From Halostagnicola larsenii XH-48 (GTDB taxonomy: Archaea > Halobacteriota > Halobacteria > Halobacteriales > Natrialbaceae), in contig NZ_CP007055.1 of the NCBI RefSeq assembly GCF_000517625.1, forward strand, positions 744,001 to 808,000: DNA of 64,000 nucleotides. The letters are read 5' to 3'. The position numbers were made by a program, and so were the translations under genes. The notes below the pieces were generated by a model. It was not told where the DNA came from. It made no database searches and saw nothing but the letters and a program-made list of their open reading frames with translations. Below, piece after piece: positions 45,322-53,529 of the stretch; the stretch's first letter is position 1; the number at the start of each line of letters is the position of its first letter.

Positions 45322-46176
45322 TTACTCGTACTCGTAAAACCCGGTTCCGGTCTTCTTGCCGAGGTCGCCGGCTTCGACCTTGCGCTTGAGGAGGTAGGCC
45401 GGGCGATACCGCTCCCCGAGTTCCTCGTGGAGCGTCTCGGTCGCGTGCAGACAGACGTCGAGTCCGATGTGATCGGCGAGCGTCAGCGGCCCCATCGGGA
45501 CGTTTGTCCCGAGTTCCATCCCCGCGTCGATGTCCGTTTTCGTGGCCACACCCTCGTCGAACGCGCGGATCCCCTCGTTGATCCAGGGCATCAGGATTCG
45601 ATTCGTGACGAATCCCGGTTTGTCGTCGGACTCCCAGGTCGTCTTCCCCAGGTCCTCGGCGATGCGGTGGGCCAGCTCGCGGGCTGACTCGCTCGTCTTC
45701 TCCCCGACGACGACCTCGACGCCCTCCATGATCGGAACCGGATTCATGAAGTGCAGCCCGATCACCCGTTCGGGAGACTCGAGATCCGACGCGATCGCCG
45801 TTATCGAGAGCGTGCTCGTGTTCGTCGCGAGGAGGACGTCCGACTCACAGACGTCCTCGAGATCGCCGAAGATATCCCGTTTGACGGACAGATCCTCGAG
45901 CGCGGCTTCGACGACGAGATCGCAGTCGGCGAGCGCCTCGAGGGCCGTCGTCCCCTCGATTCGGTCGCGGATCGTCTCCGGGGATTCGGAGAGGTCGTCT
46001 CGACCGGCCAGTCGCTCGAGGCTGTCGTCGATCGATTCGAAGCCGTTCTCGACGAATTCGGTCTCGATATCGCGCATTACGACGTCGTAGCCCGCGGTTG
46101 CGCTGACCTGTGCGATGCCGTTTCCCATGGTTCCCGCGCCGACGACGCCGATTCGATCGATGGTCTCACGAACCAT
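45322..46176 (-). CDS. 3-hydroxyacyl-CoA dehydrogenase
   Basis: A 284-residue NAD-dependent enzyme that oxidises 3-hydroxyacyl-CoA to 3-ketoacyl-CoA. The Rossmann motif IGVVGAGTMGNGIAQVSATAGY is at residues 8-29. Catalytic region motifs NTSTLSITAIA, GLHFMNPVPIMEGVEVV (catalytic His) and KPGFVTNRILMPWINE are in place. It is the single-domain form without the hydratase. It can feed butanoyl/acetoacetyl-CoA metabolism. The gene stands alone; transcription diverges from a small helix-hairpin-helix protein. Confidence 0.93.
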   Translation of the reverse strand: MVRETIDRIGVVGAGTMGNGIAQVSATAGYDVVMRDIETEFVENGFESIDDSLERLAGRDDLSESPETIRDRIEGTTALEALADCDLVVEAALEDLSVKRDIFGDLEDVCESDVLLATNTSTLSITAIASDLESPERVIGLHFMNPVPIMEGVEVVVGEKTSESARELAHRIAEDLGKTTWESDDKPGFVTNRILMPWINEGIRAFDEGVATKTDIDAGMELGTNVPMGPLTLADHIGLDVCLHATETLHEELGERYRPAYLLKRKVEAGDLGKKTGTGFYEYE

Positions 46177-46354
46177 ACCGGAACGTCACGAGAAACGGGG
46201 GTAAGCCTACCGGTGGCACTGGCTCCGACAGCGGGCGGGACGACCCGCTACCGCGAAGGACGACCCACTAACGCGAGTTCGGACACGTCGCTCGCGCGTT
46301 CGATCCGACGGGGATAACTTTCAAGATGGAACGCTGAGAGATACGGATAGACTG

Positions 46355-46915
46355 GTGTCCCGCGTGAGCAACGACTCCGCCGTCGAGAAAACGGACGATT
46401 CACGGATCGAGGAGCGAACCCGTGAATCGCTCGAGCGAGCCGACATCGATCCGCGGAGGGTCTCCGAGAAGGCGTACTCCTTTCGCATGTTGCTCGAGGC
46501 CGGCCTCGAGGAGTCGGTTGCCGCCCACCTCAGGCGTCGGTTTTCGTTGCCGTGGTCGTTCGAAACCGACGGGGACCTCGACAAGCGGTCGACGGAGGTT
46601 CGCGGGCTCGGCGAGGCCGAACGCGAGTGGGTCGTCGCCAGCGCCGACGAGAACTGGCAGGCGTTCGAAAACGTCTCGCCGCCGGATCGGGAGGCCGAAT
46701 CGACCGAGGCGACCGAACGATCCTGGCCGCGACCGACGCCGGTTGAACGCGTCACCGGCGTCGGTCCTGACGATGCGGATCGGCTGGCGACCGCCGGTAT
46801 CACCTCCGCGGAGCGACTGGCGACGATTCACGCCGCCGAGGTGGCTGACGCCCTCGAGCTTAACGTCTTGCACGTCAGAATCTGGCGACACAACGCTCGA
46901 GAACTCCTCGAGTAG
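46355..46915 (+). CDS. Helix-hairpin-helix domain protein (DUF7409-like)
   Basis: A 186-residue acidic soluble protein. The C-terminal 50 residues contain a helix-hairpin-helix-like motif (VTGVGPDDADRLATAGITSAERLATIHAAEVADAL), as in DNA-binding fingers of polymerases and ligases. The N terminus is helical and charged. I believe this is the DUF7409 family, function unknown. There are two in-frame GTG starts, 46355 and 46364; the longer is given. It might bind DNA; nothing more can be said. Confidence 0.7.
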   Translation: MSRVSNDSAVEKTDDSRIEERTRESLERADIDPRRVSEKAYSFRMLLEAGLEESVAAHLRRRFSLPWSFETDGDLDKRSTEVRGLGEAEREWVVASADENWQAFENVSPPDREAESTEATERSWPRPTPVERVTGVGPDDADRLATAGITSAERLATIHAAEVADALELNVLHVRIWRHNARELLE

Positions 46916-47071
46916 TATTGCGAGCGCTTCTCGAACTGTCTCTCGCCGCTCGAGCGGTCCTGTCTGGAACTCGACCCGAACCCCTAGGTCCTTTTGCGTC
47001 CGGCCCGTACGATCGTGTATGTTCAGTCCCGCGAAAACACTCGTTCGGGTGACCGTCCCGGAGGGATCGCG

Positions 47072-47647
47072 ATGAAACGCCGGGAAGCGATCGCCGGCAT
47101 CGCCAGCGTCGGGACGTTGGGAAGCGGTATCGCGCTGTTGCAAAACGGCTTTCCGTCGATCGGCGGCGATGGCGACTCCGAAGACGTCTATCTCGAGGGC
47201 GAAGACACGGGCCCATCCGAAATCCAGACGATCGACGCCGGTGCAAGCGAGGTCGGGACGCAGGTGCTTCCCCCAGAGGGGAAGATCTCAGTACTCAACT
47301 TCTTCGTCACCTACTGTGGCTACTGTAAACGACAGATGGAACCGCTCGGCGCGGCCAGAGAACGCATCGACGACGACGTTCGGTTTCTGTCGGTTACGAC
47401 CCAGTCGATCGGAAAAACGCTCGAGGAGGAGGAACTCCGCCAGTGGTGGGACGACTACGACGGGGCGTGGGATGTCGGCCACGGGTCGTCGAGGTCGTTT
47501 CGTCAGGACTACAACATCGTTGGCACGCCGACGACGATCGTACTCGATGCAGACGGCAAAGCGACGCTGAACGAGGGCGCGGGAATCATCGGCGATGGCG
47601 AGATCATCGACGCGGTGAAATCGGCGAGAGACGGCGACAGCGCGTAA
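47072..47647 (+). CDS. TlpA-type membrane-anchored thioredoxin
   Basis: A 191-residue thioredoxin-fold protein. An N-terminal RR-containing hydrophobic signal (KRREAIAGIASVGTLGSGIALL) tethers or exports it. The active site is CGYC inside FFVTYCGYCKRQMEPLG, and a cis-Pro motif VGTPTTIVLD is present. TlpA-like proteins reduce disulfides on the extracytoplasmic side, often for cytochrome maturation. I chose the ATG at 47072; the frame is open 26 codons further upstream. Confidence 0.87.
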   Translation: MKRREAIAGIASVGTLGSGIALLQNGFPSIGGDGDSEDVYLEGEDTGPSEIQTIDAGASEVGTQVLPPEGKISVLNFFVTYCGYCKRQMEPLGAARERIDDDVRFLSVTTQSIGKTLEEEELRQWWDDYDGAWDVGHGSSRSFRQDYNIVGTPTTIVLDADGKATLNEGAGIIGDGEIIDAVKSARDGDSA

Positions 47648-47725
47648 ACTGCATCGTTCTTGGAACTGTTCCGTACTGAGAACCGCCCTCTCGAGGAGTA
47701 TCGACCGGTACGGGACAGAGAGGAC

Positions 47726-48073
47726 TCACACGACGGTCGAGATCATGTACAGATTGATGCCAACCGCGATCAGCCAGGGAAGGGCAAGTCCCGCGGGAAC
47801 GATCGGCCGGTACTCGTCCGGGAGGAGCCACCGACACGCGATGCCGATACCGATCGCAACTAGCTTCAATCCGAGCATACCGACCAGTCCGTAGCCGTCG
47901 ATCATGCTGTGAGCGACCGGGTTCGATTCGGCGAGCCCGAGATGGAGTCCCACGAACGTCGTGACGACGTCGCCCACCAGCGCCGCGCCGACGGCGATCC
48001 ACAGTATTCTCTCGAGCGCGACCGGCGACCCGTTCGTGTGGCTCGCTCGCGAGAACCCGGCGTCGAAACTCAT
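47726..48073 (-). CDS. DUF5658-like membrane protein
   Basis: A 115-residue protein with three to four membrane helices (about 22-40, 58-76, 87-112), resembling the DUF5658 family. Landmarks are GDVVTTFVGLHLGLAESNPVA and KLVAIGIGIACRWLLPDEYRP. The ATG at 48071-48073 lies one or two bases from a tRNA 3'-end-like sequence on the same strand. No function is known. Confidence 0.75.
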   Translation of the reverse strand: MSFDAGFSRASHTNGSPVALERILWIAVGAALVGDVVTTFVGLHLGLAESNPVAHSMIDGYGLVGMLGLKLVAIGIGIACRWLLPDEYRPIVPAGLALPWLIAVGINLYMISTVV

Positions 48074-48074
48074 A

Positions 48075-48099
48075 GGCCCCCGACCGGATTCGAACCGGT
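48075..48099 (-). other. tRNA 3'-end remnant (T arm and acceptor tail)
   Basis: On the minus strand, ACCGG-TTCGAAT-CCGGT is a perfect 5-bp T stem with a classic seven-base T loop (48083-48099), followed by CGGGGGC, the normal length of an acceptor 3' strand. The matching 5' acceptor GCCCCCG is not found upstream on this strand, so the tRNA is not complete. It ends right against the DUF5658-like start codon. Such scars are attachment-site remains from integrative elements that used a tRNA gene. Confidence 0.45.
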
Positions 48100-48237
48100 T
48101 GGCGTGTGACTGTCTCACGGTTCCGGACAGCCTCGAGCCATCCCACGGAGTGAAAGGAGCGCTGTCGAACGTCACCTCTACCAACCGGCGTATTGTTATG
48201 TGACCCATAGAACGCACTAACTCAGCGGGAGAGCGCG

Positions 48238-48312
48238 TCCGTTCACCCGTTGGAACGGAAAGCGGTGCTTACCGAGGGGTTCGGCACCGGTACTCGAGTC
48301 GATCCCGACTCG
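48238..48312. other. Three consecutive perfect hairpins, candidate noncoding RNA
   Basis: TCCGTTC/GAACGGA (48238-48259), CGGTGC/GCACCG (48263-48289) and CGAGTCG/CGACTCG (48295-48312, 4-base loop ATCC) occur back to back in a gap with no gene (48074-48446). Just before them, ACTCAGCGGGAGAGC (48219-48234) resembles a tRNA D arm. The whole is not a foldable tRNA. A structured RNA or decayed tRNA cluster is possible. Confidence 0.35.
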
Positions 48313-48446
48313 TGTGCCGTTCGAACGCCGAATGACCGTGGTGCGTGTTCGTCTGTGACCTGTGACTGAGACCCAGTAAACGGCGAATTGTCAGGGTAAT
48401 TCATCGCGGACAGCGTTTTTACCGTCGGGCTCTCAGTACACTCACT

Positions 48447-48641
48447 ATGAGTCATCGCTCTCCAACACCGGACGCGGATCCGCCGAAGAAAGGCGTGCTT
48501 TTCTGCCCCGAATGCGAACACGAAAGCCCCATAACGGGCGATTGGATCGTTCACGAACAACCCACTCGAGATGTCTACGAGTGTCCAGTCTGTTCGACGA
48601 CCATTCTGCGTCGTCGCCGCTTCGCTCCGATGTACTGCTGA
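48447..48641 (+). CDS. Small zinc-ribbon protein
   Basis: A 64-residue protein. Two CxxC pairs are present, FCPECE (19-24 region) and ECPVCST, forming a zinc ribbon, and a further Cys ends the chain (FAPMYC). Haloarchaea carry many such small zinc proteins (I think this is DUF8106). Role unknown; nucleic acid or protein contact is usual. ATG at 48447, about 30 bases after a T run (CGTTTTTACC). Confidence 0.75.
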   Translation: MSHRSPTPDADPPKKGVLFCPECEHESPITGDWIVHEQPTRDVYECPVCSTTILRRRRFAPMYC

Positions 48642-48687
48642 CCGTCGCTTGCGTCAGTGTACTGCTACTGGGGCCGTTTCCATCCGG

Positions 48688-50523
48688 TCACAGAATCGTC
48701 CCGTGTTTCTTGCTCGGGAGTGACTTCTCGACGTCGGCGTAGAACTCGAACCTGTTCTCGAGTTCCGTCCGGAGCGTACTCGGCGGGACGATCTCGTCGA
48801 TGACGACGTCGCTCGCCATCCGGTGGATATCGATGTCCTCGCGGTAGGTTTCTCGTAGTTCCCGCTCGAGTTCCGCGCGCTCGTCGGGGTCGTCGACCGC
48901 GGACAGTTTCCGGGCGTAGACTGCGTTGATCGCCGCCTCGGGCCCCATGATCCCGATCTCTCCGGAAGGAAGGCCGATAACGCTCTCCGGGTCGTAGGCG
49001 GGGCCGCCCATCGCGTATATCCCCGCGCCGTAGGCTTTGCGGACGACCACCGTCTGCTGTGGGACCGTCGCCGAGGCGGTCGCGTAGATCATCTTCTTTC
49101 CCTTCTCGAGAATCCCTTCCTTCTCGACCTGTGAACCGGCCATGAATCCCGGCGTATCGCAGAGATACAACAGCGGCACGTTGAACGCGTCCGCCTTCCA
49201 AATGAACTCCGCCGCCTTCTCGGCCGCGTCCGGGAAGATCGCACCCGCGCGGCGGGACGGCTGATTGGCGACGATGCCGATCGGCCGGCCGTCGATTCGC
49301 GCGAACACCGTGAGGATCTCCGCGCCGTAGTCGGGGCGTACCTCGAGCGCGGAGTCTGCGTCCACGAGTCGCTCGATAACCTCGTTCATGTCGTAGCTCG
49401 TGTTCGGCTGCTGTGGAACCACGGCATCGATGCCCGCAGGAGCGGATGCGGGCGATCGCCCCGCCGCTCGAGGCGGTTTCTGGTCGGCGTTGTCCGGTAG
49501 ATACGTGATCAACTGCGCGACGAGCTCGCGGGCGTGTTCTTCGTCTCGAGCGACGAGATCGGCCGAGCCCGATTCCCGCGTGTGTACGGCGGGACCACCC
49601 AGTTCCTGCATGTCGATCTCCTCGCCGGTGACCATCTGCACCATTCGCGGCGAGGCGATGGCCATCGCGGACATCCCCTCGACCATCACGGTGAAATCGG
49701 CGAAGACGGGCGTGTAGGCTGCACCGGCGATACAGGGGCCATAGAGCACGCAAATCTGTGGCACGCGCCCCGAGAGCATCGAGTGGTTGTAGTAGTACTT
49801 GCCGATCCCTTCCCGGTTGGCGAAAAAGCCCGTCTGTTGGTCGATTCGACCGCCGGAGGAGTCCATCAGGTACAACACGGGTTGGCCGGTCTTCAGCGCC
49901 CGCTGTTGCATGCGGAGGAACTTCTCGACGCCCTTCGCGGCCATGCTCCCGCGTTTGACGGTGTAGTCGTTGGCCATGAAGTGGACGTCTCGGTTCTCGA
50001 ACGTCGCCGCGCCGGTGATGAGTCCGTCGGCCGGCAGTCTATCGTCTTCCGAACCGTCCGTGTCGGCCCCGTCGGGGTGCCACTCGTCGAACGCCGCGAA
50101 CTTGCCGTCTTCGAACAGGAACTCGTCGTTCGCGCCCGAAAACCAGAGCTCGAGCCGGTCCCTGACGAAGAGTTTCCCCTCGTCGGACAGCTGATCCCTG
50201 TACTTCGACGGGCCGCCCTCGAGTATATCCTCGATTTCCTCCCGGAGGCGGTCTTCGCGTTCGGTCGGCCCGCTCGAATCCGACGCTCGATCGTCCGTCC
50301 CGCCGTTTGTCGCGGAAACCGTCGCGTGTGCGTTCTGCCCAGTGCTCGCGTCGCCCGCTTGATCGGGTGCAGTGGCCGACTCCGAATCGACCTCCCGAAC
50401 CGCGGTCGGTTCGTCGTCGGCGCCGATATACACCGCGATATCGACGCCGACGTGTTCGGCCAGTGCCGCGGCGATGACCGACGCTTCCTCCTCGCTCGCG
50501 CCGTCGGCGATACGAACGTTCAT
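48688..50523 (-). CDS. Acyl-CoA carboxylase beta (carboxyltransferase) subunit with N-terminal extension
   Basis: A 611-residue protein. Residues about 95-611 are a full carboxyltransferase, with GSMAAKGVEKFLRMQQ, LMDSSGGRIDQQTGFF, GPCIAGAAYTPVFADF and NAVYARKLSAVDDPDE. The first 25 residues (MNVRIADGASEEEASVIAAALAEH) resemble the small epsilon subunit of acyl-CoA carboxylases, joined by an acidic, Ser/Thr-rich linker (about 40-90). In haloarchaea a separate small PccX is known; here it looks fused. Biotin carboxylase is not in the window. The ATG at 50521-50523 is the start. Confidence 0.9.
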   Translation of the reverse strand: MNVRIADGASEEEASVIAAALAEHVGVDIAVYIGADDEPTAVREVDSESATAPDQAGDASTGQNAHATVSATNGGTDDRASDSSGPTEREDRLREEIEDILEGGPSKYRDQLSDEGKLFVRDRLELWFSGANDEFLFEDGKFAAFDEWHPDGADTDGSEDDRLPADGLITGAATFENRDVHFMANDYTVKRGSMAAKGVEKFLRMQQRALKTGQPVLYLMDSSGGRIDQQTGFFANREGIGKYYYNHSMLSGRVPQICVLYGPCIAGAAYTPVFADFTVMVEGMSAMAIASPRMVQMVTGEEIDMQELGGPAVHTRESGSADLVARDEEHARELVAQLITYLPDNADQKPPRAAGRSPASAPAGIDAVVPQQPNTSYDMNEVIERLVDADSALEVRPDYGAEILTVFARIDGRPIGIVANQPSRRAGAIFPDAAEKAAEFIWKADAFNVPLLYLCDTPGFMAGSQVEKEGILEKGKKMIYATASATVPQQTVVVRKAYGAGIYAMGGPAYDPESVIGLPSGEIGIMGPEAAINAVYARKLSAVDDPDERAELERELRETYREDIDIHRMASDVVIDEIVPPSTLRTELENRFEFYADVEKSLPSKKHGTIL

Positions 50524-51061
50524 GACAAATTCTGCGGGAGATATCGTCAAACAGTTTTCCCTTTTAACGCAAACGATCCAAGCGAAATAATACTGCGAAT
50601 CCGTTGGCGGACCGAGCGCTTGAATCCCTGTATTCCCAACTCGCGTTTGGGCTCGTTCACACTACCGGGCACACCACGAGCGGGGAGCAGGGCCGCTCTC
50701 GAGTCAGTCGCCGTTTCTGCCCGGTCGGGACACACAGCCGAATTCGTGCGGTCGCGAATACTCCCGAACTGAGGGGGGAAGTCGGTTGGCGGGAGCGTCG
50801 GGAGGGCAGTCCCCACGGTCACCAACGCAGGGACGGACGATACTGGAAGCTGTACCAGCACTATCCTTCGCGTTCAACTGTCCATGGTTTATGTGTGTCT
50901 CGCTCGGTATTCGAGCGCTCTGCCGACAGGTGGTATCCATGAAGCGGCAATTGCAGGCAGAAAGTGTATGCTCGCTTTCGTGGTGACTTCGTGTACGTAC
51001 CGTCGCCGTCGTCATCCATATTCACCGAGCGAGCGGCAGAAATTGCATCCCGTTAGGCCAT
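50524..51061. other. 538-base intergenic region with no recognised gene
   Basis: I see no ORF with haloarchaeal composition on either strand. Upstream of the carboxylase ATG, the minus strand reads CGTTAAAAGGG (about 40 bases upstream), a plausible promoter element. The composition is somewhat less GC-rich than the neighbouring genes. No repeat or hairpin stands out. Confidence 0.6.
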
Positions 51062-52264
51062 ATGTCGGACAAAAACACCGAGAACGTCGTTCGTCGTCTT
51101 TCGAGGGTTCGTGAGCGGTTACACGCCGGAATGGACCGACGGGAGTTCGTTCGCACGCTAGCCAGCGCCGGCTATGCGGTTGGAATGGCACACTTTCTCG
51201 GCGTGGACGACTTTCTCGAGACCGACGACGGCGACGTTCCGGTCGTCACCGCACTGGTTCGAGAACGCGACGACGACCCGTTTTCGCTCGAGAAGCGCAC
51301 GAGGACGGTTCCGGCCGAGTGGTACGCCGCCGTCGAAAAAGCCTTCGAGGTCAACGACCTCCTCGCGAAGTCGAAAGTGATGGGCTATCTCGGAAGCGCG
51401 GTCGTTCCTGGCGACTACCGGAGCGGGACGGCGTCAGTGACCATCGGTCTCACGGGTGATGCCAGTTTCGTCGGGGACGTTCTCGGAACGGTCGCGGACG
51501 ATATCGGTCTCGACATCGAACGGTTCGACGACGGTGACGACGATGGTTTCGAAACCATCGAGGAGTTCAGGAACGGACGCGACGGCGTAACGCGACAACC
51601 TCGCCTCGCTCGAGACGGTCGGACCGGGACCGCGCCGGGCGGGGTCACCTGCGAAACGGACTCGAGCATGGCGACGCTCGGCCCTGCGATGTACGACCCC
51701 GAATCGAAGTCAGAGTACTTTGTCACCGCCGAACACGCCTTCGACGCCGAGGACGCCGTCGTCGGCGAAGCGCTCACGCTCCCGACGGAATCGGAGGAGT
51801 CGTTCGACCTGGGAACCGTGAGCGTCGACCACCCGGTCGCAGACCTCGTCGCCGTCGAACCGTCGGGGGAACTCGAACCGATCAATCAAATCGATACGTC
51901 ACCGCCGTCGTCCGTCCGCGGCCAGTTCACCCGCTGGGGACTGGCCGACCTGCTCGCTCGCGGCGAACCGCTCGAGAAAGTCGGCGCGATGACAGGACAC
52001 ACGACCGGCGAGATTCAAGGAATCGACGCGGTGACGTGTTTTACCGACGATTTCTGTCGCCACGGCCAAATTCGATGGGGCGGCGAAATGGACCTGATCG
52101 ACGGCGATAGCGGCTCCGTCAGCTACCATCCGGACCCGGAGAATCCGGAGGAAGGGATTCTCATCGCGGGGTTCAATAACGCTCGAACCTGGTGGCCCGG
52201 CCAGAGCTACGTCTGGGGTATCTCGGCGTATCAGGTGACGAACTCGCTCGGCTATCACTTCTGA
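51062..52264 (+). CDS. Tat-signal chymotrypsin-like (S1 fold) serine protease-like protein
   Basis: A 400-residue protein with a twin-arginine export signal (MDRREFVRTLASAGYAVGMA at residues 24-43). The core carries a chymotrypsin-type arrangement: His225 in TAEHAFDAE, Asp261 in HPVADLVAVE, and Ser350 in DGDSGSVSYHP. Three cysteines (197, 326, 332) may form a disulfide. Proteolysis is inferred from these motifs; I do not recognise a named family. It precedes a small membrane protein by 25 bases. The ATG at 51062 gives a hydrophilic leader before the signal. Confidence 0.75.
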   Translation: MSDKNTENVVRRLSRVRERLHAGMDRREFVRTLASAGYAVGMAHFLGVDDFLETDDGDVPVVTALVRERDDDPFSLEKRTRTVPAEWYAAVEKAFEVNDLLAKSKVMGYLGSAVVPGDYRSGTASVTIGLTGDASFVGDVLGTVADDIGLDIERFDDGDDDGFETIEEFRNGRDGVTRQPRLARDGRTGTAPGGVTCETDSSMATLGPAMYDPESKSEYFVTAEHAFDAEDAVVGEALTLPTESEESFDLGTVSVDHPVADLVAVEPSGELEPINQIDTSPPSSVRGQFTRWGLADLLARGEPLEKVGAMTGHTTGEIQGIDAVTCFTDDFCRHGQIRWGGEMDLIDGDSGSVSYHPDPENPEEGILIAGFNNARTWWPGQSYVWGISAYQVTNSLGYHF

Positions 52265-52289
52265 CCGCAACCACACATCATACGCCACA

Positions 52290-52514
52290 ATGACCGAAAC
52301 CAAATCCGATTCTCGACGCGGTGTTCGAGCGCTCATAACCGCCGTTATCCGCTTTTTCGGTGACGTGGTTATACTGGGGCTCTGGGTCCTCTTTTTGACA
52401 CTGTTGTTTCTCTCGACTGGCTGGCCGATATGGGCGTTTTACGGCCTCCTCTTGCTCGGCGTCGCCGTCTACGTGAGCATCACCGCATCGTGGTTCGGTT
52501 CGTCCAGTTCGTAG
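52290..52514 (+). CDS. Small membrane protein next to the S1-like protein
   Basis: A 74-residue protein with two strong membrane helices (about 24-43 and 46-66) after a basic start (MTETKSDSRRGVRALITAVIR). It follows the Tat-exported protease-like gene by 25 bases and may be cotranscribed with it. Possible roles include anchoring or immunity; nothing in the sequence decides this. Function unknown. Confidence 0.6.
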   Translation: MTETKSDSRRGVRALITAVIRFFGDVVILGLWVLFLTLLFLSTGWPIWAFYGLLLLGVAVYVSITASWFGSSSS

Positions 52515-52554
52515 TCAAAACGCGTTAGAGAAGCAGATTCACCTGCTGATGGGT

Positions 52555-53529
52555 TCACTTGAGCGTCGATTCGAGGCGGTCGATCAGATCGTCGTTGCCG
52601 ACGTGGACCGGCGTTCGGTCGTGAAGCGACGACGGTTCGACCTCGAGCAGGGATCGGTCGCCGTTCGACGAGCGCCCGCCCGCCTGCTCGATGACGTAGC
52701 CGATCGGGTTCCCTTCGAACTGGAGCCTGAGCTTTCCCGCCGAACGCGACTCGAGTGCGGGGTAGGCGAACACGCCACCGTAGGTCAGCACCTGATTGAC
52801 GTCGGCGATCATTGCGCCGCCGTAGCGGAGTTTCAGTTCGTCTTCGATCGCTCGCGCGTATTCGAGAAAGTCCGCCGGCCAGTCGGGGACGCGCCCCCCG
52901 AAGCCGTAGACGACGGGCTCGTCGGGCAAGGCGATGTCGTCGCGAACGACCGTCCGTTCGCCGCCGGTGAGTTCGTACTCGGTGACGGCGGTTTCGTCGG
53001 CGACGACCATCGTCGTGATCGGGCCGTAGAGCACGTACCCCGCAGCGATGAGGTCTCGGCCGGCGGCGGGAAGCGGCGCGTCGTAGATCCCGAAGATGGT
53101 CCCCATGGCGTTGTTCGATGCCAGGTTCGACGAGCCGTCGAGCGGGTCGACGGCCACCGAAACGGTCCGGTCGGCGCGGCCGGCATCGGACTCGTCGACG
53201 CGACTAGCATCGGTTCCCGGCGTCGGTCCGCAGTCGATACGTTCGGCCCGTTCCTCGCTCGCGTACTGGCCGACGACCGCGAGCGATCCGAGCCGATCGG
53301 CCAGTAGTTCGTCCGCGTAGACGTCGGCTTCGGCCTGGCTCTCACCGCTTGGATTCTCACCCGCCGTTTTGCCGCGACGGCCCACGAGCCCCTGTCGAAC
53401 GTCGGCCGCCGTTCGAGCGACCGTCGAGACGACGGCGTCGACTGCCGGCTCGAGTTCGGCCTCGCCCGACTCGCGCCGGGAGGCGGACGGACCGGAGCCA
53501 GTACGCGCGTCGGGATTCGTGTCGGTCAT
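52555..53529 (-). CDS. fbp: Class 1-type fructose-1,6-bisphosphatase
   Basis: A 324-residue phosphatase making fructose 6-phosphate in gluconeogenesis. The metal and substrate motif VAVDPLDGSSNLASNNAMGT is complete, and the C-terminal GNPIGYVIEQAGG fits class 1 enzymes. The first 50 residues are acidic and variable. Its ATG (53527-53529) overlaps the aldolase stop by four bases (ATGA), so the two are translationally coupled. It works with the aldolase to make fructose 6-phosphate, which Pgi (30.4 kb) converts onward. Confidence 0.93.
   Translation of the reverse strand: MTDTNPDARTGSGPSASRRESGEAELEPAVDAVVSTVARTAADVRQGLVGRRGKTAGENPSGESQAEADVYADELLADRLGSLAVVGQYASEERAERIDCGPTPGTDASRVDESDAGRADRTVSVAVDPLDGSSNLASNNAMGTIFGIYDAPLPAAGRDLIAAGYVLYGPITTMVVADETAVTEYELTGGERTVVRDDIALPDEPVVYGFGGRVPDWPADFLEYARAIEDELKLRYGGAMIADVNQVLTYGGVFAYPALESRSAGKLRLQFEGNPIGYVIEQAGGRSSNGDRSLLEVEPSSLHDRTPVHVGNDDLIDRLESTLK

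Noticed and set aside
48201-48300. Complete tRNA on the plus strand beginning near the D-arm-like ACTCAGCGGGAGAGC
   Set aside because: No matching acceptor stem, anticodon loop of wrong size, and no T arm at the correct distance.
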